NCBI GenBank assembly: GCA_017439305.1
Contig: JAFSJK010000039.1
Span: 1-40,314 of the forward strand
Origin: Bacteroidales bacterium
Lineage (GTDB): Bacteria; Bacteroidota; Bacteroidia; Bacteroidales; UBA932
Length of the DNA: 40,314 bases
Reading direction: 5' to 3'
The notes beneath the pieces are model-generated. The model had not been told where the DNA came from and searched no databases. It saw only the letters and a program-made list of their open reading frames with translations. Positions 31,280-40,314 of the stretch are shown piece after piece. The stretch's first letter is position 1; the number at the start of each line of letters is the position of its first letter. The position numbers and the translations under genes are program-made.

Positions 31280-34200
31280 ATGAAACAGAAAGTAGTCCAT
31301 TTGACAAAGCTGGCTGCCGTTCTGTGTCTGCTGGCCGGACTGTGGGGAGGCGTCGCCTCCGCGCAGAACCGGGGCATTACCATCAAGGGTAGTGTGGTGG
31401 ACGGAGACGGATTGCCGGTGATCGGTGCGGGCGTCACCCTCCGGGGGACGACCACCGGCGTGGCTGCCGATGCGGACGGTAACTTCACCCTCATCGTTCC
31501 CGGTGAGGATGCGGTGCTGGAAGTGTCGGCCCTGGGCTATGTCACCGAGGTGGTGACGGTCGGAGGGCAGCGGACGTTCACCGTCGTGCTGCGGGACGAC
31601 ACCCAGACCCTGGACGCCACGGTCGTGGTCGCGTACGGTACGCAGACGAAGGCTACGGTGACGGGAGCGTTGACCTCCATCGACAACAAGGCGCTCATCA
31701 AGGCGCCTGTGGCCGACGTCACCAACATCCTCGCCGGCCAGATGCCGGGCGTCACCACCATCCAGGAGACCGGCCAGCCCGGTGAAGACTACGCCAAGAT
31801 CTACATCCGAGGCGTAGGTTCCCTCTCTGATTCCAACGCCAGTCCGCTCATCCTCGTGGACGGTGTCGAGCGTCCCCTGAACACGGTGGACCCGAACGAA
31901 ATCGAGAGCCTGTCCGTCCTGAAGGACGCTGCCTCCACGGCGGTGTTCGGCGTGCGCGGTGCGAACGGTGTCATCATCGTCACCACCAAGCGCGGCGACG
32001 CGGGCAAGCCGAAGATTTCCGTGAGTTCCATCACGGGTCTCCAGGCGCCGATGTCCTACATCGAACAGTGCGACAGCTACGATTTCGCCAGGTACTACAA
32101 TGTGTACCAGTGGAACGACGGCAAGACGGAACCGGGCCTGTACTTCACCCGCGAGGCCATCGAGGCCTACCGCACGGGCTCCGATCCCATCATGTACCCG
32201 AACACCCACTGGAACGAGCTGATGTTCCGCAAGGCCTTCCTCCAGACCAAGAACAACATCAACATCTCCGGCGGTTCGGACAAGGTCCGCTACTTCGTGT
32301 CCATGGGCTACATGTTCCAGAACGGTCTGTTGAAGCAGATCCCGGGCGTCACCTACGACAACAACTACGCGTACAACCGGTACAACTACCGCGCGAACCT
32401 GGACTTCAAGCTCACCGAGACCACGGACATGAAGTTCAATATCAGCGGTGTCATCGGCAACACCCGCGAGCCGCTGAACAGCAACCGCGACAATATCTGG
32501 ACGCTGACGATGCTGTGGGCCCACCCGACGGCCTCTCCGGGCATCGTGAACGACATGCCGGTGACGGTGGTCTCCTACGACGCCCTGCCGGACGGCCTGA
32601 CCAAGTGGAACGGCTGGGAGTACTACTACTGGTCCGGTTACCAGTCGCAGTACAAGACCACCCTGGGCATGGACATGACCATCACCCAGAAGCTGGACTT
32701 CATCACCGAAGGCCTCAGCGCCTCGGTCAAGGGCAGCTATGACACCGACATGGCCCTCACCAAGAAGCGCACCGGTTCCGGCGGTTACCACCAGACCATC
32801 GAATATGCCTCCTGGGCCGACAACTCCGGCCTGTACATGGCCGACCCGGCCTTCGACCGCACCTACGTGCCGGTCATCAGCGGCAGCCAGCCTACCCTGA
32901 GTTACGGCGAGTCCTCGGACGACGACAAGAGCTGGTACCTGGAGGCCCGCATCGACTATAAGCGCAAGTTCGCGCACAAGCATTCGGTGAGCGGCCTGCT
33001 GCTGTACAACCAGTCCCGCGACTACTATCCTTCGAAATACAGCTGGCTGCCGTACGGCTATGTGGGCTGGGTCGCCCGCGCCACCTACGGCTATGCCGAC
33101 AAATACCTCGTCGACCTCAGCGCCGGTTACAATGGCTCCGAGAACTTCGCCCCGGGCAAGACCCGGTACGGCCTGTTCCCGTCCGGCTCCCTGGGCTGGG
33201 TGGTTTCCGAGGAAAAATTCATGAAGAAACTTCCCTGGGTGGACTTCCTCAAGCTCCGCGCCTCCATCGGCCTCGTCGGTAACGACCAGGGCAATTCCGT
33301 CCGCTTCATGTACATGGACGGTGTCTGGAACGATGCCGGCGCCTATTACTTCGGCACCGGCAAGAGCGACGGCGTCCCGCGCTACGAACTGGGCACCCCG
33401 GGCAACAAGGGCGTTACCTGGGAGACCGCGCTCAAGGCCAATGTCGGTCTGGACTTCGACCTGTTCAACTACCGGCTGCACTTCTCCGGCGATATCTTCC
33501 AGGAGCACCGCACCGGCATCCTGATTTCCCCGCGCTCGCTGCCCGCGATCATCGCCACCTCCCTCCCGAACATGAACCTGGGTGTCGTGGACAACCGCGG
33601 TTACGAGATCGAACTCGGCTGGAACGACCACATCGGCAGTTTTACCTACGATATCAACGCCAACGTCACCTTCGCCCGCAACACGATTATCGAAGAGGAT
33701 GAGGTGGAGCCCGAATTCGAGTACCAGCGCGAGACCGGCGGTTCCACCGGCCGCTACATGCTGTACCAGTTCGAGCGCCTGTACCAGAAGAGCGACTTCT
33801 ACATCGATGCCGATGGCGTGCAGCGCCTGAATCCGGACCTCCCGCAGCCTTCCAACACCGTGTATCCCGGCGACTGCATGTACAAGGACCTCAGCGGCGA
33901 CAATGTCATCGACGGCCGTGACCGGATGTACGACGGTTATCCCAACCGGCCGGAGTATCTGTTCGGTTCCAACTGGAAATTCGGTTACAAGGGCTTCAAC
34001 ATGAGCCTGAACTGGGTGGCCGCAACGAACGTGAGCCGTGTGTGGAACGACGACTACCGGATTCCGTTCACGAACTCGGGACACCGCGGCCTCCTGAAGA
34101 TCTTTGCGGAGAATTCCTGGATTGACAACGACAACCCGTGGGCGCCCGGCCGTGAGGACGGCACCCTGCCGCGCTTCACCAAGACCAACTATCCGTGGAA

Positions 34201-34456
34201 CTCCATGGACTCCACCCTCTGGACCGTGGACTCCTCCTACCTCCGTCTGAAGAGCGCCAGCTTCGGCTACACCTTCACCCGCAACAAGTTCTTCGACAAG
34301 CTGGGGATCAGTTCCCTGGGCCTGATGTTCACGGGCTACAACCTCTGGACCCTCTCGAAGATGACCCTGCAGGATCCGGAAGCGAAGTCCAGCTCTTCCC
34401 GCGGCCAGTACCCGCTGGTCAAGACCTACAACCTGTCCCTGAGCATCAATTTCTAA
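31280..34456 (+). CDS. SusC/RagA TonB-dependent outer-membrane transporter 1
   Basis: 1058 residues. The signal peptide ends ASAQ, then a carboxypeptidase-regulatory-like N-terminal extension (ITIKGSVVDGDGLPVIGAGVTLRG, about 35-110), a TonB-box-like segment (LDATVVVAYGTQ) and the plug. The SusC signature VFGVRGANGVIIVTTKRG is at 222-239. A 22-strand-type barrel follows and ends in Phe (YNLSLSINF). An EF-hand-like loop DLSGDNVIDGRDR lies in the last third. It imports oligosaccharides with its SusD partner, powered by TonB. It starts 37 bases after GH18 and 12 bases before SusD; I see no convincing own promoter. Confidence 0.97.
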   Translation: MKQKVVHLTKLAAVLCLLAGLWGGVASAQNRGITIKGSVVDGDGLPVIGAGVTLRGTTTGVAADADGNFTLIVPGEDAVLEVSALGYVTEVVTVGGQRTFTVVLRDDTQTLDATVVVAYGTQTKATVTGALTSIDNKALIKAPVADVTNILAGQMPGVTTIQETGQPGEDYAKIYIRGVGSLSDSNASPLILVDGVERPLNTVDPNEIESLSVLKDAASTAVFGVRGANGVIIVTTKRGDAGKPKISVSSITGLQAPMSYIEQCDSYDFARYYNVYQWNDGKTEPGLYFTREAIEAYRTGSDPIMYPNTHWNELMFRKAFLQTKNNINISGGSDKVRYFVSMGYMFQNGLLKQIPGVTYDNNYAYNRYNYRANLDFKLTETTDMKFNISGVIGNTREPLNSNRDNIWTLTMLWAHPTASPGIVNDMPVTVVSYDALPDGLTKWNGWEYYYWSGYQSQYKTTLGMDMTITQKLDFITEGLSASVKGSYDTDMALTKKRTGSGGYHQTIEYASWADNSGLYMADPAFDRTYVPVISGSQPTLSYGESSDDDKSWYLEARIDYKRKFAHKHSVSGLLLYNQSRDYYPSKYSWLPYGYVGWVARATYGYADKYLVDLSAGYNGSENFAPGKTRYGLFPSGSLGWVVSEEKFMKKLPWVDFLKLRASIGLVGNDQGNSVRFMYMDGVWNDAGAYYFGTGKSDGVPRYELGTPGNKGVTWETALKANVGLDFDLFNYRLHFSGDIFQEHRTGILISPRSLPAIIATSLPNMNLGVVDNRGYEIELGWNDHIGSFTYDINANVTFARNTIIEEDEVEPEFEYQRETGGSTGRYMLYQFERLYQKSDFYIDADGVQRLNPDLPQPSNTVYPGDCMYKDLSGDNVIDGRDRMYDGYPNRPEYLFGSNWKFGYKGFNMSLNWVAATNVSRVWNDDYRIPFTNSGHRGLLKIFAENSWIDNDNPWAPGREDGTLPRFTKTNYPWNSMDSTLWTVDSSYLRLKSASFGYTFTRNKFFDKLGISSLGLMFTGYNLWTLSKMTLQDPEAKSSSSRGQYPLVKTYNLSLSINF

Positions 34457-34468
34457 ACCGAGCGAACC

Positions 34469-36298
34469 ATGAAGAAGACATTCAAATACATCGCCATCGC
34501 CCTCGTGGGGGCGGGCCTGGTCGCTTGTGAGAGCATGAAACTGGGAGACGCCGGCCTGTCCAAGGCTCCGGAAACCTCCGGCGCCACCATCGACACCCTG
34601 TTCGCTTCCCTGAAGGATGCCGACAAGGTGCTGGCTTCGGCCTACTATTATCTTCCGTACGGCCTGATCTCCGACTTCGACTCCAAGATGGGAGGCGATT
34701 TCCTGGAGTCCATCACCGACCACTACGTCAGCAACAAGCATTCGGACAGCGACGGTCCGAACAACCTGTACTATTCCGGCGGTCTTTCCGCCAACCTCAC
34801 GGGCTCCTATGCCGGCGGCGAAACCTACCGCTTCGGCAGCGAGAAGGACTACACGGCCATCCGCTATGCCTGGCTGTTCCTGGAGAATGCCGACCGCATC
34901 CCGGGCGCCGACCCGGCGGAACTCGCGAAGAAGAAGGCCGAGGCCAAGGTTTGCATGGCCATTGCCTATTCGAACATGCTCCGCTACCTGGGCGGCGTTC
35001 CCATCCTGGACCACGCCGTGGATCCCGCCGAGGAGATGCATTATCCGCGCAACACCTTCGCGGAGACCGTGGATTTCATCGTGAAGCTCTGCGACGAGGC
35101 CGCTCCGGACCTGCCCTGGGCCGTGAGCGCCGCGGAGGACGGCCGCATGACGCGCGCCGCCGCCCTGGGTCTCAAGCTCCGGGTCCTGTGCTTCGCCGCC
35201 TCTCCGACCTTTAACTCCAACACCAAGTGGCACCCGCAGGCCGATGAGTACACCTGCTACGGCAACTATGACCCCGCCCGCTGGCAGGCCGCCAAGTCCG
35301 CCGCGGACGAGTTCATGCGTCAGCAGCTCGCGAACGGCCACTATGCGCTTTGTGAAGCGCAACCGGACCCCGTGACGGGCCTCATCTCCCCGCGCGCCTA
35401 CCGTCTTGCCTACCGCAAGGGTTACTTCGAGCGCGGCAGTTCCGAGAGCATCATCTCCATCCGCAAGTCCAACAGCACCAGCTATCACGACAAGCATTTC
35501 GAGGTGCAGGGCTCCTACGGCAGCGGTGCCACCCTCGACTGGGTGAACAAGTTCCCGTGGGCCGACGGCGAGCCGTTCCCGGACGACTTCCCCTGGGAGG
35601 ACAAGGCCTCCTGGCCCGAGCATCCGTTCTTCAAGCCGGATCCGCTCGGTACGCTGAAAGTGAACGGCGCCACGTTTACCGAGACCCGGGATCCCCGTCT
35701 GTATGAGAACATCGGCGTGCCCGGAGACATCTGGCGCGACGGTTCCGTTGGACGCGGCTATGACAACCACAAGTACCACCAGGACGGCTGCACCGGTTTC
35801 CTGATGATGAAGTTCGTCCTGCAGCAGAACACCGACCGCTCCCAGCCGCAGCACTGGCCCTTCATGCGTTTCGCGGAAGTGCTCCTGAACTGCGCCGAGG
35901 CCTATAACGAGGCGGACGGCGGTCCGTCCGACAAGGCGTATGCCTGGGTGAACGCCGTACGCGCCCGCGTCGGCCTCCCCGGCCTGCCCGAAGGCCTGTC
36001 GCAGGAGGAGTTCCGCAAGGCCCTCATCCTGGAACGCGAACTCGAGTTCGGCTTCGAGGAGGTCCGCTGGTTCGACATGGTCCGCTGGGGCCTGACCGAG
36101 GCGTTCACCACCCCGCTGAGGGGCCTGACGTCCAACGGCGACAACAACAACGCGGCGACCGTCTTCACCTTCAAGGAGAAGGAAGCCTATCCGCCGCGCA
36201 GCTGGTACACCAGCTGGGACACCAAGTGGTATCTCGCCCCCATCCCCGCCCTGGAGATCAACAAAGCCTACGGGATGACTCAGAATCCGGGTTGGTAA
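34469..36298 (+). CDS. SusD/RagB glycan-binding lipoprotein 1
   Basis: 609 residues. The signal peptide MKKTFKYIAIALVGAGLVAC gives lipidated Cys20. SusD features are the helical TPR-like segments (AIRYAWLFLENADRI, KVCMAIAYSNMLRYLGGVPILDHAVDP, ALGLKLRVLCFAASPTFN) and the C-terminal RagB domain (FAEVLLNCAEAYNEA, ILERELEFGFEEVRWFDMVRWG, WYLAPIPALEINKAYGMTQNPGW). It caps SusC and captures the glycan at the surface. It is longer than a typical SusD of about 520-560 residues. Confidence 0.96.
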   Translation: MKKTFKYIAIALVGAGLVACESMKLGDAGLSKAPETSGATIDTLFASLKDADKVLASAYYYLPYGLISDFDSKMGGDFLESITDHYVSNKHSDSDGPNNLYYSGGLSANLTGSYAGGETYRFGSEKDYTAIRYAWLFLENADRIPGADPAELAKKKAEAKVCMAIAYSNMLRYLGGVPILDHAVDPAEEMHYPRNTFAETVDFIVKLCDEAAPDLPWAVSAAEDGRMTRAAALGLKLRVLCFAASPTFNSNTKWHPQADEYTCYGNYDPARWQAAKSAADEFMRQQLANGHYALCEAQPDPVTGLISPRAYRLAYRKGYFERGSSESIISIRKSNSTSYHDKHFEVQGSYGSGATLDWVNKFPWADGEPFPDDFPWEDKASWPEHPFFKPDPLGTLKVNGATFTETRDPRLYENIGVPGDIWRDGSVGRGYDNHKYHQDGCTGFLMMKFVLQQNTDRSQPQHWPFMRFAEVLLNCAEAYNEADGGPSDKAYAWVNAVRARVGLPGLPEGLSQEEFRKALILERELEFGFEEVRWFDMVRWGLTEAFTTPLRGLTSNGDNNNAATVFTFKEKEAYPPRSWYTSWDTKWYLAPIPALEINKAYGMTQNPGW

Positions 36299-36316
36299 TC
36301 TAAAAAGTGCCCGAAT

Positions 36317-39064
36317 ATGAAAAGATTGTTTGCATACATCATAACCCTTCCGCTTCTGCTCGCCGGCGCGACGGTTTCCGCCCAGGAGAACGTGTCGCCG
36401 CTGGATTCCGTCCAGCTGGGAAACCTGTTCCAGCTCCGGGCGGGCGGCGCCCTTTCCGCGGGCGGCTGCCTCTTCGAGAAGAGCCCTGAAGTGGACATCG
36501 CGAATGCCCTGTACGGGCAGTTCTCCGGCCTGCTGGTGAAGAACAGTTCCAGCACCTACGACTCCAACCGGTCCCGGCTGAAGCTCTCCCTCCGCCTGCA
36601 CGGACACAGCCCGCTTCTCCTGGTGGATGGTTTCCCCCGCGACCTGGACGACCTGGAGGGCGTGGAGATTGACAGGATCGAGATCCTCAAGGATGCCTCC
36701 GCTGCGGCGCTGTACGGCGTAAAGGGCGGCAACGGCATCATCTCCATCACGACCAAGCGCGGCAAGGATTCCCCGCTGAAGGTGACGGCCCAGTACCAGT
36801 ACGGTCTCCAGACGATGTTCCGTACGCCCGAGTTCGCCGACGCCTACACCTACGGCTTCCTGGTGAACGAGGCCCGCACGCTGGACGGCCTGCCCGCCAA
36901 GTACAACGACGCGGAGCTTTTCGCCCTGTACAGCGGCCAGTATCCGTATGCGTATCCGAATGTCAACTGGTGGAACGAGGTGTTCCGCGACCATGGCGAC
37001 AACCACCAGGCCGAGTTCACCTTCACCGGCGGCAACCGCAACTTCCGCTATTTCGCCGCGGTCGACTACCTGAAGGAGAACTTCCTGTACAAGAAGGCTT
37101 CCGCCGACGACCGCTACAACGCGAACCACTATGACAACCGCCTGGGCATCCGCGCGAACGTGGACGTGAACATCACGCCTTCCACGCTGATGAAGATCGG
37201 CGTGAAGGCCCGTCTTGCGGAATTCAACCAGGGTTATTATTCCGGCCGCATCGAGAGTACGCTCTACACCCTGCCTGCCGCCGCCTTCCCCGTGATGCAG
37301 GCGGACGGCGTGTATGGCGGAACCTCCCTGTACGGCGCCGTCAATCCGGTGGCCGTGATGCAGGAGAACGGCCAGCGCCAGTGGTCCCAGACCAAGGTGT
37401 TGGCGGACATCCTGCTCCGCCAGGACCTTGGGATGCTGGTTCCCGGCCTGTCCGCCGACGCGAACGTGGCCTTCGACTACATCGGCCTCCAGTACGAACG
37501 TGCTTCCAAAGACTGGCAGTACTCGGAGCTCGTAAGCACCGTGGCGGCCCAGAACAACCAGAGTTACATCCTGAGCGAGCAGAAGTATTATGGCGTGAGT
37601 TCCAAGACGGTGGATTACGACCACTATTTCTACGGCCTGCAGATGAAGATGGAACTCCAGGCCCGCCTGAACTGGGAGCGGGATTTCGACGCCCACCACG
37701 TGGAGGCGCACGCCGCCTACCGGCAGCGCTCCTGGATCCTCAGCGGCCAGAACAATTCCTCCAAGACCCAGGAAATCCTGGGCACGGTGAGCTATAACTG
37801 GAAGAAGCGCATCTTCGCCGACGTGGTCGTGAACCGTTCCGGTTCCGCCTACATGCCCAAGGGCAAGCGCTTCCACTGGTATCCGGGCATCAGCCTTGCC
37901 GCCGTGGTCCTGGACGGAGACCCGTACCTCAAATTGTACGGCTCCGCGGGCCTCAGCGGTTCCGACGGCGATCTGGAGCACGAGCTCTGGCGCCAGAACT
38001 ACGTGAGCGGCAACAGCTACTACTTCGGCGCCAGCGGCGGAACCAGCTTCAGCGGCCGTACTGAGGGCCCGATGGCGGCTGTCACCCTTGCCCCGGAACT
38101 CTCCCGCAAGGCAACCGCCGGCATCGAACTCGGCCTGTTCGGCAAGCGCCTGACGATCAACGCGGAAGGCTTCATGGAAGACCGCCGCAACATCCTCATC
38201 ACCCCGTCCAACATCTCGGGGGTGATCGGTGTGGACGTAAACGAGCAGAGCATCGGCGAGGAGACCTTCAAGGGGGTCGACCTCAACGTCGCCTGGAACA
38301 ACCGCCACGGAGACTTCGAGTACGGCCTGTACGCCAACGGCGGCTGGCTGTTCACCAAGGTCATCGACGACGGCCAGGCCTACCAGATGTACGATTACCT
38401 GTACCACAAGGGCAACCCCGTGGGCCAGCGCTACGGCCTCGAGGTGATCGGCATCTTCCAGAACCAGATGGAAATCAACAACAGCCCGCAGCAGACCTTC
38501 GGCGCCGTCAAGCCCGGTGACCTGAAGTACCGCGACCAGAACGGGGACGGCATCATCGACAAGCAGGACCGCGTGAAGATGTTCGGCAGTTCAACGCCGC
38601 TCCTGACCTTCGGTTTCGGCCTGCATCTCGGCTACAAGGGCTTCAAGGCCTTTGCCGATTTCCAGGGTGTGACCGGGGTCACCATCGACCTCCTGGATTC
38701 CCCGCTGTACCAGCCGCTCGTCTCCAACGGCACCATCTCCCAGACCTTCCTGAACCGGGAAGTCACCTGGGCCCCGGGCCGCGAGATGTACGCCACCATG
38801 CCGCGTCTCACCACGCAGGAGAACCCGAACAACTACCAGGCGAACTCGCTGTGGTACCGCGACGGTTCCTTCATCAAGCTCCGGAACGCAGGCATCTCCT
38901 ACACCATCCCGAAGAAAGTGCTGAAACTGTCCGACGTCACCCTTTCGCTGACGGGGACGAACCTCTTCAGCACGGACAACATTCACTTCGCGGATCCCGA
39001 GCAGCTGGGCGCCTACTATCCTTCCCTGAGGACCTTCTGGGCCGGCATCAAGTTCAACTTCTAA
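36317..39064 (+). CDS. SusC-like TonB-dependent transporter 2, without N-terminal extension
   Basis: 915 residues. The signal peptide ends VSAQ and, unlike SusC1, there is no carboxypeptidase-regulatory-like domain: after about 55 residues the plug begins (ANALYGQFSGLLVKN). The segment between GLLVKN and LLLVDGFP is short compared with SusC1, and the GIRIRG-type sequence is absent. The plug signature ALYGVKGGNGIISITTKRG starts at about residue 131. The barrel is complete and ends FWAGIKFNF, with an EF-hand-like loop DQNGDGIIDKQDR. It is presumably the partner of the SusD2 that follows after 13 bases. No TonB box of the VVVxYG kind is visible. Confidence 0.95.
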   Translation: MKRLFAYIITLPLLLAGATVSAQENVSPLDSVQLGNLFQLRAGGALSAGGCLFEKSPEVDIANALYGQFSGLLVKNSSSTYDSNRSRLKLSLRLHGHSPLLLVDGFPRDLDDLEGVEIDRIEILKDASAAALYGVKGGNGIISITTKRGKDSPLKVTAQYQYGLQTMFRTPEFADAYTYGFLVNEARTLDGLPAKYNDAELFALYSGQYPYAYPNVNWWNEVFRDHGDNHQAEFTFTGGNRNFRYFAAVDYLKENFLYKKASADDRYNANHYDNRLGIRANVDVNITPSTLMKIGVKARLAEFNQGYYSGRIESTLYTLPAAAFPVMQADGVYGGTSLYGAVNPVAVMQENGQRQWSQTKVLADILLRQDLGMLVPGLSADANVAFDYIGLQYERASKDWQYSELVSTVAAQNNQSYILSEQKYYGVSSKTVDYDHYFYGLQMKMELQARLNWERDFDAHHVEAHAAYRQRSWILSGQNNSSKTQEILGTVSYNWKKRIFADVVVNRSGSAYMPKGKRFHWYPGISLAAVVLDGDPYLKLYGSAGLSGSDGDLEHELWRQNYVSGNSYYFGASGGTSFSGRTEGPMAAVTLAPELSRKATAGIELGLFGKRLTINAEGFMEDRRNILITPSNISGVIGVDVNEQSIGEETFKGVDLNVAWNNRHGDFEYGLYANGGWLFTKVIDDGQAYQMYDYLYHKGNPVGQRYGLEVIGIFQNQMEINNSPQQTFGAVKPGDLKYRDQNGDGIIDKQDRVKMFGSSTPLLTFGFGLHLGYKGFKAFADFQGVTGVTIDLLDSPLYQPLVSNGTISQTFLNREVTWAPGREMYATMPRLTTQENPNNYQANSLWYRDGSFIKLRNAGISYTIPKKVLKLSDVTLSLTGTNLFSTDNIHFADPEQLGAYYPSLRTFWAGIKFNF

Positions 39065-39077
39065 ACCGGGAGACGAT

Positions 39078-40314
39078 ATGAAAAAGTTACTCTATATCCT
39101 GACGGCCGCGCTGCTTGCGGCGGGCTGCAACTTCCTGGATTTCGACGAGTCCTCCAGTGACTACACCCGTGAGGACATGTACTTGACGTACAGCAATATC
39201 CAGAAGATGCTCACGAACATCTACGGATATATGCCCAACAAGGACATCGCCGACGTGGGCAGCGCCCTGCGCGACTGCGGTTCCGACGACGCCGAGTACG
39301 GCGACCCGGACGCCAGCGTGCAGCGTTTCACGAACGGCAACTGGACGGCCCTGAACACCGTGGACGACAAGTGGAGCCTGTTCAACGGCATCCGCTCCGC
39401 GAACGAGTTCCTCGAGTCCATCGGGACCGTGGACCTGTCCATGTACAAATATGACAACAAGTACCAGCGCTGGCTGGAGCACCTCGCGTACTATCCGTAC
39501 CAGGCGAAGGTCCTGCGCGCGTACTTCTTCTTCGAGCTGGCCCGCCGCTACGGCGACATCCCGATGCCGCTGACGATGCTCACGGCGGAGGAGGCCAACG
39601 AGATTGCAAAGACACCCTTCGACGAGGTCATCGATTTCATCGTGGCCGAATGCTCCGAATCCGCTGCCAACCTGCCCGACACCTATGTGGGCCTGCTGGA
39701 CGACGAGATTGGCCGCGTCACCCGGGGCTTCGCCCTCGCGGTGAAGGCCAAGGCGCTCCTGTACGCCGCCTCCCCGCTGCATAATCCTTCGGGCGACAAG
39801 TCCAAGTGGCAGAAGGCGGCCGCTGCGGCGAAGGAACTCATGGACCTCGGGATTTACCAACTGGATCCCGCTGAGAAAGCGAACAACTACCTGTCCCAGG
39901 AAGTGATCTTCGCCATCATGCGTTCCGAGAGCCAGAGCTTCGAGCGCTACAACTTCCCGGTGCGGTTTACCGAGGGCGAGCGCACGTCCATCGCGGGAAC
40001 CTATCCCACCCAGAACCTGGTGGATGCGTTCCAGACGGCGAACGGCTATGACATCACCCTCGAGTCCGACGGTTGGAAGACCAGTGATCCCGCTTTCGAC
40101 ATCACGAAGCCGTACGAGGGCCGCGACCCGCGCTTCGCCCGCACGATCCTCGCCAACGGCATGCCTTTCAAGGGCACCACGATCGAGACCTTCGTGGGCG
40201 GCCGCGACTATTCCGCGACCCGCAGCGACCTGGGTTCCCCGACCGGGTACTACCTCCGCCGCTACATCCAGGAAAGCACCAGCTTCACCCCGGAGAACAC
40301 GGTGACGAACAAGC
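39078..40314 (+). CDS. SusD/RagB glycan-binding lipoprotein 2 (partial, runs off the window)
   Basis: The frame is open from ATG 39078 to the window end (412 codons) with no stop. It begins MKKLLYILTAALLAAGC with lipidated Cys17, followed by NFLDFDESS, the typical SusD start. Other SusD features are SNIQKMLTNIYGYMP, LFNGIRSANEFLE, AKVLRAYFFFELARRYGDIPMPLTML, GFALAVKAKALLYAASPLHNPSGD and DPRFARTILANGM. It is preceded after 13 bases by SusC2, so the locus has two complete SusC/SusD modules in one direction. Only the C-terminal RagB end is missing. Confidence 0.94.
   Translation, partial: MKKLLYILTAALLAAGCNFLDFDESSSDYTREDMYLTYSNIQKMLTNIYGYMPNKDIADVGSALRDCGSDDAEYGDPDASVQRFTNGNWTALNTVDDKWSLFNGIRSANEFLESIGTVDLSMYKYDNKYQRWLEHLAYYPYQAKVLRAYFFFELARRYGDIPMPLTMLTAEEANEIAKTPFDEVIDFIVAECSESAANLPDTYVGLLDDEIGRVTRGFALAVKAKALLYAASPLHNPSGDKSKWQKAAAAAKELMDLGIYQLDPAEKANNYLSQEVIFAIMRSESQSFERYNFPVRFTEGERTSIAGTYPTQNLVDAFQTANGYDITLESDGWKTSDPAFDITKPYEGRDPRFARTILANGMPFKGTTIETFVGGRDYSATRSDLGSPTGYYLRRYIQESTSFTPENTVTNK

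Noticed and set aside
31265-38407. A 2380-codon open frame on the minus strand opposite SusC1, SusD1 and SusC2.
   Set aside because: It mirrors the codon pattern of the GC-rich sense genes, has low-complexity Val/Gly/Ala-rich translation and no domain or signal. The sense frames encode clear SusC/SusD proteins.

Overview
The window looks like a piece of the chromosome of a GC-rich member of the Bacteroidota, most likely order Bacteroidales. The evidence is two SusC/SusD pairs, a type III glutamine synthetase, TonB proteins beginning MEIKK, DUF4421 and rSAM/lipoprotein family proteins, general lack of Shine-Dalgarno sequences, and many start sites preceded by the Bacteroidota -7 element TAnnTTTG. 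The species cannot be named from this window. Genes are tightly packed and no gene-free stretch exceeds 300 bases; the longest is the 213-base divergent region 25227-25439.

Left part (1-9.6 kb): rpsJ with its own terminator, a GSIII glutamine synthetase gene, a CAU-anticodon tRNA (Ile2-like), two lipoprotein genes on the minus strand, a divergent SDF-family symporter, an acyltransferase-3 membrane protein, a DUF554 membrane protein, and a two-domain secreted enzyme (GH71/99-like plus alpha/beta hydrolase).

Middle (9.7-20.7 kb): a radical SAM/SPASM gene divergent from a small lipoprotein gene that overlaps an outer-membrane barrel gene. This is a candidate peptide/lipoprotein modification system and, in my view, the least-understood unit in the window. 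After it come a perfect 23-bp inverted repeat, dnaE, a DUF4421 outer-membrane protein facing a membrane-anchored HTH regulator across overlapping promoters, two tandem tonB paralogues separated by a long G-U-rich RNA hairpin, and a ThiL-like protein that has lost most of its catalytic aspartates.

Right part (20.7-40.3 kb): a polysaccharide utilization locus. On the minus strand are a GH20 hexosaminidase, a XylR-like AraC regulator and a histidine phosphatase. Divergently on the plus strand are a ROK sugar kinase, a GH2 exo-beta-D-glucosaminidase-like enzyme, an alkaline phosphatase, a GH18 chitinase-like lipoprotein, and two tandem SusC/SusD pairs, the last SusD running off the window. Together they fit capture and breakdown of a glucosamine/N-acetylglucosamine polymer (chitin, chitosan or a related, possibly phosphorylated, glycan). 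The enzymes would cut it at the surface and in the periplasm, SusC/SusD would import fragments using TonB, and the ROK kinase would phosphorylate the released sugar.
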